Position numbers and translations under genes: made by a program
Virus record (IMG/VR): IMGVR_UViG_3300033155_000623
Location: 1-31,767 of that record
Direction: 5' to 3' (one strand)
Length of the DNA: 31,767 nucleotides
DNA from: a virus
Notes under the pieces: generated by a model
The model's database searches: none
Told to the model about the DNA's origin: nothing
Seen by the model: only the letters and a program-made list of their open reading frames with translations
Shown: piece by piece, positions 7,649-13,795 of the stretch
How positions within the stretch are numbered: position 1 is the stretch's first letter
Layout: every line of letters starts with the position of its first letter

Positions 7649-8042
7649 GGAAATCGCAGATAAAGTTCACGCATTAGTCGAAAGTAAATTCACTTACTTA
7701 CATGATGACAAGCAATATATGCAAGCCGAACATTGGACTAGTCATGCTGATGAAGTATTAGCAGGAGAAGACTTCAGTGATGATTGTGATGGTTTTGCTA
7801 ATACATGTGCAGAATTATTAATCAAAGAAGGCATTGACAAATCAGATGTATCTGTGATATACTGTGTAACTGAAACAGGTGAGGATCATTTAGTTTGTGG
7901 TGTTGCTATCGATGGCAAAACATACATCTTAGAAAACAGATATGATAATCCTTATGATTGGAAAAGCAAACCAAAGTATGATTTTAAATACTTTATGAAG
8001 TTTGATGATCCTGGACAATGGTTCAAAGTCAGTAACTCGTAA
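7641..8042 (+). CDS. Transglutaminase-like cysteine peptidase (BTLCP-like)
   Basis: The 133-residue protein resembles the bacterial transglutaminase-like cysteine proteinases (PF06035 type): FSDDCDGFANTCAELL with the likely nucleophile C49, EDHLVCGVAIDGKTYILEN with H83, and N99 or a nearby Asp as third residue. ATG 7641 follows GAGGAAG by a few bases. There is no signal peptide, so access to the wall would need a holin. Family members include regulatory periplasmic proteases and phage-encoded forms. Here it could act as endolysin or peptide-crosslink hydrolase, by inference from its neighbours. Confidence 0.65.
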   Translation: MSKEIADKVHALVESKFTYLHDDKQYMQAEHWTSHADEVLAGEDFSDDCDGFANTCAELLIKEGIDKSDVSVIYCVTETGEDHLVCGVAIDGKTYILENRYDNPYDWKSKPKYDFKYFMKFDDPGQWFKVSNS

Positions 8043-8043
8043 C

Positions 8044-8697
8044 ATGGATGCCCAGCAGGCATCAGGATTATGCACTTTCAGGTGGAAAATCTTTTGTTGC
8101 GAAGGTACTGCAAATTTCTTACATATCCCAAAGACAGGTGGCACTTGGTTCAGAGAGTTAGTACATGCAACTGGGCCCAATAATCACGTATACCATTTAG
8201 ATAATATAGACAGTAATATTATGTTTATATTAAGAGATCCAATTGAAAGATTTCTAAGTGCATTAAGACATGTATTTCAACATCGTAAAAGTTTTACAAT
8301 AGATGATTGTATAACAGAGTACAGAAAACACGGTCATCCTAATCATCATTTGTTTAATACTATCAGTGATACATGGCTTGCTGACTTCAAACAACATGAA
8401 CATAAAATAATGAGAGTTTTTGATTTTTCAAACCTTAAAGATAGTGTATTACAAATGATGCCGTATTTAGAAAAAGAACCGATAATTAACACACCACTAA
8501 ATGTGACTAACAACAATTTCATCGGTATAGGTCCAAGTACAATTAATGATGACAATTTAAACTGGATGCAAAACAAATTCAAAAAGGATATAGAATTGTA
8601 TTCTTATATAAAACAACAACCTTATTTTAGTAGATGTAAATGCGGAGTAATACATGCTTCTGATTCTACTTGTTTTATTGAAGGATGTAAATGTTAG
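8044..8697 (+). CDS. Sulfotransferase family protein with Cys-rich tail
   Basis: ATG 8044 gives 217 residues and lies 1 nt after the upstream stop; the frame extends to 8002 but adds nothing conserved. FLHIPKTGGTWFRELV at 25-40 is the 5'-phosphosulfate loop and IMFILRDPIERFLSAL at 59-74 the 3'-phosphate motif of PAPS-dependent sulfotransferases (carbohydrate type). The C-terminal 22 residues carry five cysteines in C-x-C, C and C-x3-C-x-C order (RCKCGVIH, STCF, GCKC), like a small zinc knuckle. It would move sulfate from host PAPS to a glycan or protein. It is the last gene of the subtilase operon. Confidence 0.75.
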   Translation: MDAQQASGLCTFRWKIFCCEGTANFLHIPKTGGTWFRELVHATGPNNHVYHLDNIDSNIMFILRDPIERFLSALRHVFQHRKSFTIDDCITEYRKHGHPNHHLFNTISDTWLADFKQHEHKIMRVFDFSNLKDSVLQMMPYLEKEPIINTPLNVTNNNFIGIGPSTINDDNLNWMQNKFKKDIELYSYIKQQPYFSRCKCGVIHASDSTCFIEGCKC

Positions 8698-8713
8698 TGA
8701 CCTAAAATTAGAT

Positions 8714-8721
8714 CATAAATA
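8714..8721 (+). promoter_or_regulatory. T4-type late promoter element, 5 nt before ATG
   Basis: CATAAATA is followed by TCTTT and ATG 8727. No Shine-Dalgarno sequence lies upstream. T4-like spacing puts the transcription start at the A of ATG. Confidence 0.6.
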
Positions 8722-8726
8722 TCTTT

Positions 8727-9500
8727 ATGCTCGTTGATCAATATATCGAAACCGAACCCAATAAACATTGGCAAGACATTGCTCAACCTTTACATGCATA
8801 TCAATATACAGATGTATATGATGATCATTTCTACAAGACATTAAAGAATACAGTTATAACGTACTTAGATAGACCTGATAAAAGTACATACCTTACTCAC
8901 GGAACTTCATTTACGCACAGTGGCAAAAACATGCATGTAGTTTCACATAAACAAAATGCAAGAGAACAAGAAGTAGTTTATGATTTAACATTTAAAAAAG
9001 ATTGGTGGTATCAATCTACAGAATCTGTTATTGATTGGTCTTGGAGTGAATTAGAAAAGACAATTCACCCTGTATTTTTTCATCATCTGAATACATTTAG
9101 AAAACAAAAACCACATGATGATAATTGGATACCGTTTCGTTTACATCTAAATTACTTAGACTATCAAAGTTATCTTCACGCACATGCAGACATGGCTGAT
9201 CAATATTTCAACACTCCTTTAGCAAAGTTTGCAAGAGCCAGATCATTGACATTTTATCTACATGATCATGTAGAAGGTCATGGCGGAGAATTATATTTCT
9301 TAAGTGGGTATGTCTATAAGCCGAAACAAAATGAAGCAATATCTATTAATGGCAACGGAGCATTTCATGGTGTAAATTCAAATATGAGTCCAGACAAAAA
9401 ACCTAGACTAGCATTTACAGTTCGTTGGGCACACAAAGATGATTTATATCTTCCTGGATCACCTGATAAAGCATTGTACAACATAGGAACATATCAATGA
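8727..9500 (+). CDS. 2-oxoglutarate/Fe(II)-dependent oxygenase, prolyl-hydroxylase type
   Basis: The 257-residue protein has iron ligands H153-x-D155 in HAHADM, a strand SLTFYLHDHV, a GGELYF turn, distal H214 in NGAFHGVNSN and the 2OG-binding arginine in PRLAFTVRW (R227). This is the full set for the prolyl-4-hydroxylase-like branch. The first 140 residues are not recognised. Such enzymes are frequent in marine T4-like phages, where substrates are mostly unknown. The start has no ribosome site and a late element 5 nt upstream. A 4-bp ATGA overlap couples it to the GNAT gene. Confidence 0.8.
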   Translation: MLVDQYIETEPNKHWQDIAQPLHAYQYTDVYDDHFYKTLKNTVITYLDRPDKSTYLTHGTSFTHSGKNMHVVSHKQNAREQEVVYDLTFKKDWWYQSTESVIDWSWSELEKTIHPVFFHHLNTFRKQKPHDDNWIPFRLHLNYLDYQSYLHAHADMADQYFNTPLAKFARARSLTFYLHDHVEGHGGELYFLSGYVYKPKQNEAISINGNGAFHGVNSNMSPDKKPRLAFTVRWAHKDDLYLPGSPDKALYNIGTYQ

Positions 9501-10063
9501 TAGAAATAAAAAAGATTACGTTTGAAGATACGTTGATATTATGGAAAGAGGGTTTGCCTAATATGTCATTAGAACCATGTAGTGCAATGAGTTGTATGAA
9601 AAAAATGGTACTTAATGAGAATGATGAATATAATCAAGTTGATCATTATGACTTAGAAAATCAAAAGTTTACTCCTACATTTTGGGGTGCATTTTATGAA
9701 GACAAATTGATAGGATGTAATTCTGGTCATATGACCCTAGATAGATTATATAGATCAAGAGGATTATATGTAAAAGAAGAATACAGAGGTCAACGTGCAG
9801 GTCAAAAACTTTTGTTAAAAACTATATCACAAGGTGTGCATGAAAAAGCAATAGGTATTTGGAGTTATCCTAGACGAGAAGCCTGGATAACTTATCACCA
9901 CGTCGGCTTTTTGCTATCTTCTCACTCTTTTAACTTTGGTTGGGAATCTAATGAAGACGGTCAAGAAAATTCAAGGTGTCTTAGAGTTATAGACTCGGTA
10001 GAAGTTAGAAAACTTGAAAATGAAAAAGGAGATATATCTCCCTATTGGCCTGACAAAAAGTAA
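9497..10063 (+). CDS. GNAT-family N-acetyltransferase
   Basis: The 188-residue protein contains SRGLYVKEEYRGQRAGQKLLLKTI, the acetyl-CoA binding strand beta4 and the Q/R-x-x-G-x-G/A loop, followed by motifs typical of the fold (GIWSYPRREAWITYHHVGF). It would acetylate an amine on a sugar, a small molecule or a protein. AGGA upstream of ATG 9497 and the ATGA overlap indicate coupling to the 2OG oxygenase. The 3' end overlaps the - strand microgene at 10042 by 22 bp. Confidence 0.75.
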   Translation: MIEIKKITFEDTLILWKEGLPNMSLEPCSAMSCMKKMVLNENDEYNQVDHYDLENQKFTPTFWGAFYEDKLIGCNSGHMTLDRLYRSRGLYVKEEYRGQRAGQKLLLKTISQGVHEKAIGIWSYPRREAWITYHHVGFLLSSHSFNFGWESNEDGQENSRCLRVIDSVEVRKLENEKGDISPYWPDKK

Positions 10064-10206
10064 GTACCGAGCAGAAGAACTGAGATCGTTCCTAAAAATA
10101 GTGAAGCAAGGAGGAATGCAAAGATCAATATATTTGAAGCAGTCACATCAATTGGTCCACTCGGCTTACCCAAGCCCATCAGGGCTTTTACTGCATTTTT
10201 AATCAA
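10042..10206 (-). CDS. Small hydrophobic protein (54 aa from TTG, 45 aa from ATG)
   Basis: Reading from TTG 10206, which overlaps the upstream stop, or from ATG 10179, the product ends with SNILIFAFLLASLFLGTISV and LLLGTYFLSGQ. This is one long or two close membrane segments after a short polar start (GLGKPSGPIDV). The stop is at 10042-10044, convergent with the GNAT gene. It is the last of five coupled small ORFs. No family was recognised. The exact start is uncertain because neither site has a strong ribosome-binding sequence. Confidence 0.45.
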   Translation of the reverse strand: MIKNAVKALMGLGKPSGPIDVTASNILIFAFLLASLFLGTISVLLLGTYFLSGQ

Positions 10207-10370
10207 AACAAATATGAGTTAAGTAACATCACTGCTCCCATCATACCCAAGCACATGACTTGAATGATTGCGGGAACTACTACGAACAGTTTCATTACAC
10301 TGAAGTCTCCCTTCATAAAGAAGTCTTCTTCAAACCAATCTTTCTGTTCTTGTGGTGTTGCGTTTTTCAT
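10203..10370 (-). CDS. Small membrane protein (55 aa)
   Basis: ATG 10370 gives MKNATPQEQKDWFEEDFFMK, then a hydrophobic segment (MKLFVVVPAIIQVMCLGMMG) reaching the C-terminus NSYLF. The ATG shares its A with the stop of the upstream 43-aa ORF (TAATG), the usual sign of termination-reinitiation. The polar acidic N-terminus and C-terminal membrane helix suggest a tail-anchored peptide. Function unknown. An alternative in-frame start at 10430 would overlap the upstream ORF heavily and is less likely. Confidence 0.55.
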   Translation of the reverse strand: MKNATPQEQKDWFEEDFFMKGDFSVMKLFVVVPAIIQVMCLGMMGAVMLLNSYLF

Positions 10371-10501
10371 TATATGTATGCGATTTGAGCCATGCAAACA
10401 AACATAGATGACCAAAGCAATGCATAACATAATGCTTCTACTTTTTGATCTATCTTTTTGAAAATGCCTGACTTGTCTATTACTAATTTAATAGTATTCA
10501 T
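10370..10501 (-). CDS. Small protein (43 aa)
   Basis: ATG 10501 is preceded by GGAGTATT, a good ribosome site, and overlaps the upstream stop as ATGA. The peptide starts MNTIKLVIDKSGIFKKIDQK and continues with a moderately hydrophobic stretch (ALCYALLWSSMFVCMAQIAY). The TAA stop overlaps the next ATG. Function unknown; it belongs to the coupled microgene chain. Confidence 0.5.
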   Translation of the reverse strand: MNTIKLVIDKSGIFKKIDQKVEALCYALLWSSMFVCMAQIAYI

Positions 10502-10638
10502 AATACTCCTGTATGTCTAATCTGTGATTGTTGTACTTGTCTTAATGTTGAATAGATACCTGCCCCACCATTATCCATGATGTGTAAAGATACCATTAAC
10601 ATCGAATAGAAACTTAACCTAATAGTTTTTATCATCAT
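10498..10638 (-). CDS. Small protein (46 aa)
   Basis: Start ATG 10638 (or 10635) follows AGAGAAATATT. The peptide begins MMIKTIRLSFYSMLMVSLHI and has a glutamine-rich tail (TLRQVQQSQIRHTG). Its TGA overlaps the next ATG by 4 bp, and it begins 22 nt after the preceding ORF. The hydrophobic N-terminus could be a weak membrane or signal segment. Function unknown. Confidence 0.45.
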   Translation of the reverse strand: MMIKTIRLSFYSMLMVSLHIMDNGGAGIYSTLRQVQQSQIRHTGVL

Positions 10639-10659
10639 AATATTTCTCTGTGTGTATGT

Positions 10660-10761
10660 TCATGCTAATGGACTAATAGCCATAATAGAAATACAAAATA
10701 GAGTAATCAAGCAAAACAATTCTAACTTGTCCGCTACTCCCTCTTTTTGTCGCCCTGTCAT
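10660..10761 (-). CDS. Very small membrane peptide (33 aa)
   Basis: ATG 10761 is preceded by AAGGGTAATACC, giving a usable ribosome site. The peptide MTGRQKEGVADKLELFCLIT continues LFCISIMAISPLA, a polar head and a single hydrophobic helix. It is the first ORF of the microgene chain, with late-type elements upstream. Small size limits certainty. Confidence 0.45.
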   Translation of the reverse strand: MTGRQKEGVADKLELFCLITLFCISIMAISPLA

Positions 10762-10825
10762 GGTATTACCCTTATAAATGTGATTAATAATAATTTATAA
10801 CGTGAGGTTATAAATGTTTCGACTC

Positions 10826-10833
10826 TATTTATC
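10826..10833 (-). promoter_or_regulatory. T4-type late promoter element for the microgene chain
   Basis: GATAAATA on the - strand, 64 nt upstream of ATG 10761. The AT-rich sequence between holds a further weak TATAAAT at about 10796-10803 and AAGGG near the start codon. Nothing else was seen in 10762-10863. Confidence 0.4.
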
Positions 10834-10863
10834 CCTGGAAAACAAAAAGTATATTTTATCCAC

Positions 10864-10894
10864 AAAAAAAGGCGCCAATCGATTGAGAGGCGCC
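10864..10894 (-). terminator. Rho-independent terminator of the outer-membrane protein gene
   Basis: On the - strand, two GGCGCC blocks form a 6-bp GC-only stem around a 12-nt loop and are followed by seven T. It lies 18 bp after the stop of the gene at 10912. This is a textbook intrinsic terminator. Confidence 0.85.
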
Positions 10895-10911
10895 CTATGT
10901 TCTTAACTAAC

Positions 10912-11568
10912 TTAGAACGTGTAGATGTAACTTACGTATAAATTATCTTCATCTAAATGTCCTGAGTTATCATCAGCAGAAAATTCTGTCCAACCTACAG
11001 ATACACGACCTTTCGCCAAATCAAATCCTCTTGAAATTGACCAATGTGTTCCTATGCCTTCTCTGTCGCCATACGCCAGATCAACTACCTTTAAAAGGCC
11101 AGTTGAAAATTCTGTGTAGTCTGGTGCTTCGTCTTGTCCCATAAAATGCGACATTGTAACACCGGCTAGGGTTGCAGACAATAATATTTCTTCGCGGTCT
11201 AAAGACGAATCGCCTCTATATGCGTAATCTATATAGGCTACGTTAAAACCAATATGTTCCCAGTCTTTTTTAAGACCAATAACAGTATCGATTTCGTGTG
11301 TGGCTTTGCCATCACCGAAGTCTACTTCTGATGCCCATACACTTCCATACATACCTAACCATTCTGCATCTAAACTTGCAGAAAGTTGATGGTTACCTAT
11401 GTGCTGTGACTGACCTCTGAAGATATAGTCTGATGATACGCCAACAGTCCCGCTCATTGTTGGAGCGGCGTTGACACCTGATGCAATACAAACTAGTGAT
11501 AGTGCTATCACTAATTTTATTACGTTATCGAAATGAGCCGAAATAAGGCCCTTTATGTTTTCTAACAT
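10912..11568 (-). CDS. Outer-membrane beta-barrel protein, TIGR02001/Gcw_chp-like
   Basis: ATG 11568 follows AAAGGAG by 6 nt. The 218-residue product has a signal peptide (hydrophobic IKLVIALSLVCIASG, likely cleavage after VNA at residue 34), then SGTVGVSSDYIFRGQSQHIG, the hallmark start of the TIGR02001 family of proteobacterial outer-membrane proteins. Alternating beta strands follow (YGSVWASEVDF, IGFNVAYIDYAY), and it ends in YVSYIYTF, a C-terminal aromatic residue as recognised by the BAM complex. A phage gene for an exported outer-membrane barrel is unusual. It could change host permeability, adsorption or superinfection. It has a perfect TATAAATA late element upstream and its own terminator. 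Confidence 0.8.
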   Translation of the reverse strand: MLENIKGLISAHFDNVIKLVIALSLVCIASGVNAAPTMSGTVGVSSDYIFRGQSQHIGNHQLSASLDAEWLGMYGSVWASEVDFGDGKATHEIDTVIGLKKDWEHIGFNVAYIDYAYRGDSSLDREEILLSATLAGVTMSHFMGQDEAPDYTEFSTGLLKVVDLAYGDREGIGTHWSISRGFDLAKGRVSVGWTEFSADDNSGHLDEDNLYVSYIYTF

Positions 11569-11598
11569 ATTTTTCTCCTTTGCATGTAGCAATATTAT

Positions 11599-11606
11599 TA
11601 TTTATA
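11599..11606 (-). promoter_or_regulatory. Perfect T4-type late promoter TATAAATA
   Basis: A perfect TATAAATA on the - strand, 30 nt before ATG 11568. The predicted leader of about 25 nt contains the AAAGGAG ribosome site. Confidence 0.65.
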
Positions 11607-11620
11607 AGATGGGTTAGTTC

Positions 11621-11776
11621 TTACTTGCGATGTGTTTTTTTATATTTAGAGATTGTACCGCCTGCGCCTGATTTAGCACGTTTGGAACCACCTGAACTTT
11701 TGCCCTTGCGTTTTTTAGCAACAAGGAACACAACGCCGGCAATAATTGCAATTGCTAGTAGTGTTTGAAAATCCAT
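11621..11776 (-). CDS. Small membrane protein with basic tail (51 aa)
   Basis: ATG 11776 is preceded by GGAGGAAACAAT, a strong ribosome site. The peptide starts MDFQTLLAIAIIAGVVFLVA, one membrane helix, then KKRKGKSSGGSKRAKSG and a basic end. The positive C-terminus predicts an N-out, C-in topology. Its own late-type element lies upstream. Function unknown; the tail could bind nucleic acid or phospholipid. Confidence 0.6.
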   Translation of the reverse strand: MDFQTLLAIAIIAGVVFLVAKKRKGKSSGGSKRAKSGAGGTISKYKKTHRK

Positions 11777-11832
11777 ATTGTTTCCTCCATTAGATTTCAC
11801 TATACGGGGTGCTGAATGCATTCCCGTGTTAT

Positions 11833-11840
11833 TATTTAGT
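11833..11840 (-). promoter_or_regulatory. Late-type element upstream of 51-aa membrane protein
   Basis: ACTAAATA on the - strand, 56 nt before ATG 11776. The leader holds a GAATGCATTC palindrome (about 11814-11823) and GGAGG. The match is weaker than its neighbours. Confidence 0.3.
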
Positions 11841-11915
11841 CAAAAAACGGGGTTTTAAATAGTATTATATCTAAAAACCGTATTATTACAATAATTTAGA
11901 GCAACTTAATTACAT

Positions 11916-11923
11916 TATAAATA
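11916..11923 (+). promoter_or_regulatory. Perfect T4-type late promoter TATAAATA
   Basis: TATAAATA lies 28 nt before the methyltransferase ATG at 11952, with AAGGAG at 11942-11947 in the predicted leader. Confidence 0.65.
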
Positions 11924-11951
11924 ACAAAGAATACATAATATAAGGAGAAAT

Positions 11952-12509
11952 ATGACAGAAAAAGTTAATTGGCTGAACGAGATGGTAGAGATGGGTTATG
12001 CATACAATAATTACATTGTAGAATTATTTCCAAAGTATGTTGATCAAACATCTAAAGTTTTAGACTTAGGATGCGGTTCAGGTTACGTAGGAAAGAGTTT
12101 ACATGAAGTAGGATATAGAAACATACATGGTATTGATTACTCTACAGACATGTTAGCAAAAGCAGAAAGCAAAAATATATACATAAGCCTTACTGAAGCA
12201 AATTTAAAAAAGCCGATAGACATGATCGATTCAAATGTGATTGATGCAATCATGTGTACTGGCTTCTTTTGTAGAGGACATATGAGAGCAGAAATATTAG
12301 ATGAAGTGTTTAGAATATTAAACAAAGGTGGACATTTAATTTGTTCTATAGGTACAAACATCTATGAGTCATATGGTTTTGCTGATAAAATATTGCAATT
12401 AGAAAAAGACAACATAGTTGTTGTTGATGAAGTTACAGAACCATTCGTTGTGTTACCTGAAAACAATGCTACAGCAGAGTCTAAGATGTGGGTTATTAGA
12501 AAATTATAA
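11952..12509 (+). CDS. Class I SAM-dependent methyltransferase
   Basis: The 185-residue protein has motif I VLDLGCGSGYVG at about 36-47, the acidic residue after strand 2 in IHGIDYSTDML, and a GGHLICSIG strand, typical of small UbiE/Methyltransf_11-type enzymes. It has a strong ribosome site and its own late promoter. The substrate is unknown; a small molecule or surface component is more likely than DNA because no DNA-recognition domain or N/DPPY motif is visible. It would use SAM, which the phage MetK at 18294-19427 could supply. Confidence 0.8.
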   Translation: MTEKVNWLNEMVEMGYAYNNYIVELFPKYVDQTSKVLDLGCGSGYVGKSLHEVGYRNIHGIDYSTDMLAKAESKNIYISLTEANLKKPIDMIDSNVIDAIMCTGFFCRGHMRAEILDEVFRILNKGGHLICSIGTNIYESYGFADKILQLEKDNIVVVDEVTEPFVVLPENNATAESKMWVIRKL

Positions 12510-12560
12510 GTTTTTTACCCGTTTTTTCCTACTAAATCCAAGGATTTAAGTATACTTCTT

Positions 12561-12568
12561 TATAAATA
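12561..12568 (+). promoter_or_regulatory. Perfect T4-type late promoter TATAAATA
   Basis: TATAAATA lies 64 nt before ATG 12633. The leader has a 6-bp stem-loop at 12579-12593 and GAGGAGG before the start. It also holds an 8-codon ORF starting at 12607 whose TGA overlaps the ATG. Confidence 0.65.
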
Positions 12569-12578
12569 GCCTGAAATC

Positions 12579-12593
12579 CACTAAATATTAGTG
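12579..12593 (+). other. Perfect hairpin near the 5' end of the leader
   Basis: CACTAA-ATA-TTAGTG is a perfect inverted repeat starting about 5 nt after the expected transcription start. A hairpin at the 5' end could stabilise the mRNA, as known for some abundant phage transcripts; this role is inferred. Confidence 0.35.
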
Positions 12594-12632
12594 AGGAAAT
12601 GCAATAATGCAAATATTTGAGGAGGACTCAAT

Positions 12633-12854
12633 ATGAATAATGTAATAGCAATAGTCAATGACTTGGTCAAAGGACTAACTAACATCTTTATGGGCCTATT
12701 AGGTCTTGGTGTTTTAGCAGGCATTCTATTCGGTGACCTAATGGGTGTCGATGTTGTCGGCGGATTGCTAAACTTAGTTAACACTCTTGGACAACAAGGG
12801 TTAGTTGGACTACTAGTAGCAATCATACTAATTCATTTATTTACGAAAGAGTAA
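12633..12854 (+). CDS. Small hydrophobic protein (73 aa)
   Basis: The product has an amphipathic start (MNNVIAIVNDLVKGLTNIFM) and then glycine-rich hydrophobic segments (GLLGLGVLAGILFG; LVGLLVAIILIHLF) ending TKE. Two membrane helices with a short loop are likely. GAGGAGG precedes the ATG. It is a single-gene unit between a perfect late promoter and a strong terminator, so high late expression is expected. It could be a holin, a pore or a structural membrane peptide; no family was recognised. Confidence 0.65.
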   Translation: MNNVIAIVNDLVKGLTNIFMGLLGLGVLAGILFGDLMGVDVVGGLLNLVNTLGQQGLVGLLVAIILIHLFTKE

Positions 12855-12866
12855 ATTTAGAATATT

Positions 12867-12892
12867 AAAAAGCAGACTTCGGTCTGCTTTTT
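12867..12892. terminator. Bidirectional rho-independent terminator
   Basis: AAAAAGCAGAC-TTCG-GTCTGCTTTTT is a perfect inverted repeat with a UUCG tetraloop on the + strand and A/T runs on both sides. It ends both the + strand gene at 12633-12854 and the - strand ferredoxin reductase gene at 12898-13611. Confidence 0.9.
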
Positions 12893-12897
12893 ATTGG

Positions 12898-13611
12898 CTA
12901 TTGATCCACGAATGCTTTTTCAATAACGAATTGACCAGGCTCTCTATTTGAGCCTTCAGTCATACCTAATGCTTTGCACCACTCAACAACATCATAGTTG
13001 AATTGTAAATTACCACATGCCATAACACGATCATCTGCTTGTATAAATCTTGCATCTATACGTTGATCTCCCTCACCTGTGACTAGTGTAGTGTATTCTA
13101 GTTTATCTTTTAGCAACTCATGTAAATCAGGTTCATCTTCAAACGCAGACAGTAATTCATACCAATATGCAAGATCGTCTCTGTTTCTTACACTATGAAC
13201 TAAATGAATTTTATCATATGATTCTATTAAATCAATATCTCTAATAGTTGACATGAACGGAGCAAGACCTGTTCCTGTTGCTAATAATACGAGTCTTTTG
13301 CCGCCTTCTGTAAGAAACGTATTTCTTAATGTACCAGTACATTTAGGAAGCACTAATACTTCATCTCCTACTGACAGTTGACTAATTTGATTTGTTAACG
13401 GACCTACATTTTTAATACTGAGAAATTCTAAGTGTTCTGCCCAAGGAGGACTAACAACACTATATGCTCTGATAACTTTTTTGTTATCAACCATCTGACC
13501 GATCATAGCAAACTCTCCTGAGTTAAATCTAAATGTATCACTTCTAGTTGTAGTAAAACTAAATGTGCGATCAGACCAATGTTTAATTTCTAATACGTTT
13601 TCTGTTAACAT
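12898..13611 (-). CDS. fpr: Ferredoxin/flavodoxin-NADP+ reductase
   Basis: The 237-residue protein is full length for the Fpr type (E. coli Fpr is 248). RAYSVVSPP at 48-56 is the FAD-binding motif, LLATGTGLAPFMS the NADP-binding glycine loop, VMACGNLQFNYDV the later nucleotide motif, and the end REPGQFVIEKAFVDQ matches the C-terminal signature of bacterial subclass I reductases. It passes electrons between NADPH and ferredoxin or flavodoxin, useful for Fe-S assembly, radical SAM activation and redox balance. No ferredoxin is in the window. The ATG is 5 nt from the CCA end of tRNA-Leu and has no separate ribosome site; the operon begins at the sigma70 promoter at 14127-14155. Confidence 0.9.
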   Translation of the reverse strand: MLTENVLEIKHWSDRTFSFTTTRSDTFRFNSGEFAMIGQMVDNKKVIRAYSVVSPPWAEHLEFLSIKNVGPLTNQISQLSVGDEVLVLPKCTGTLRNTFLTEGGKRLVLLATGTGLAPFMSTIRDIDLIESYDKIHLVHSVRNRDDLAYWYELLSAFEDEPDLHELLKDKLEYTTLVTGEGDQRIDARFIQADDRVMACGNLQFNYDVVEWCKALGMTEGSNREPGQFVIEKAFVDQ

Positions 13612-13616
13612 GTGAT

Positions 13617-13703
13617 TGGTACCCGAGGCCGGACTTGAACCGGCATGACCGTAAGGTCGAGGGATTTTAAGTCCCTTGTGTCTACCAATTCCACCACTCG
13701 GGC
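13617..13703 (-). tRNA. tRNA-Leu (anticodon TAA)
   Basis: An 87-nt class II tRNA with acceptor GCCCGAG pairing CTCGGGT, discriminator A and encoded CCA. The anticodon loop CTTAAAA gives TAA. A long variable arm (CTCGACCTTACGGTCATG region) and GGTTCAAGTCC T-arm are present. It reads UUA/UUG, matching the AT-rich codon use. Confidence 0.95.
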
Positions 13704-13719
13704 AAAACTATTATGACAC

Positions 13720-13795
13720 TGGTGGAGCCGGGCGGGTTCGAACCGCCGACCTTCTGGTTGCAAACCAGACGTTCTCCCAACTGAACTACGGCCCC
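13720..13795 (-). tRNA. tRNA-Ala (anticodon TGC)
   Basis: A 76-nt tRNA. Acceptor GGGGCCG pairs with CGGCTCC and contains the G3-U70 wobble that defines alanine identity. The anticodon stem TCTGG/CCAGA encloses TTTGCAA (anticodon TGC). CCA is encoded. Its first G is also the last base of the stop codon of the upstream 72-aa gene. Confidence 0.95.

Noticed and set aside
10014-10202. A 62-aa + strand frame after the GNAT gene
   Set aside because: It overlaps the GNAT end, lacks a good start signal and lies opposite the more convincing membrane microgene.
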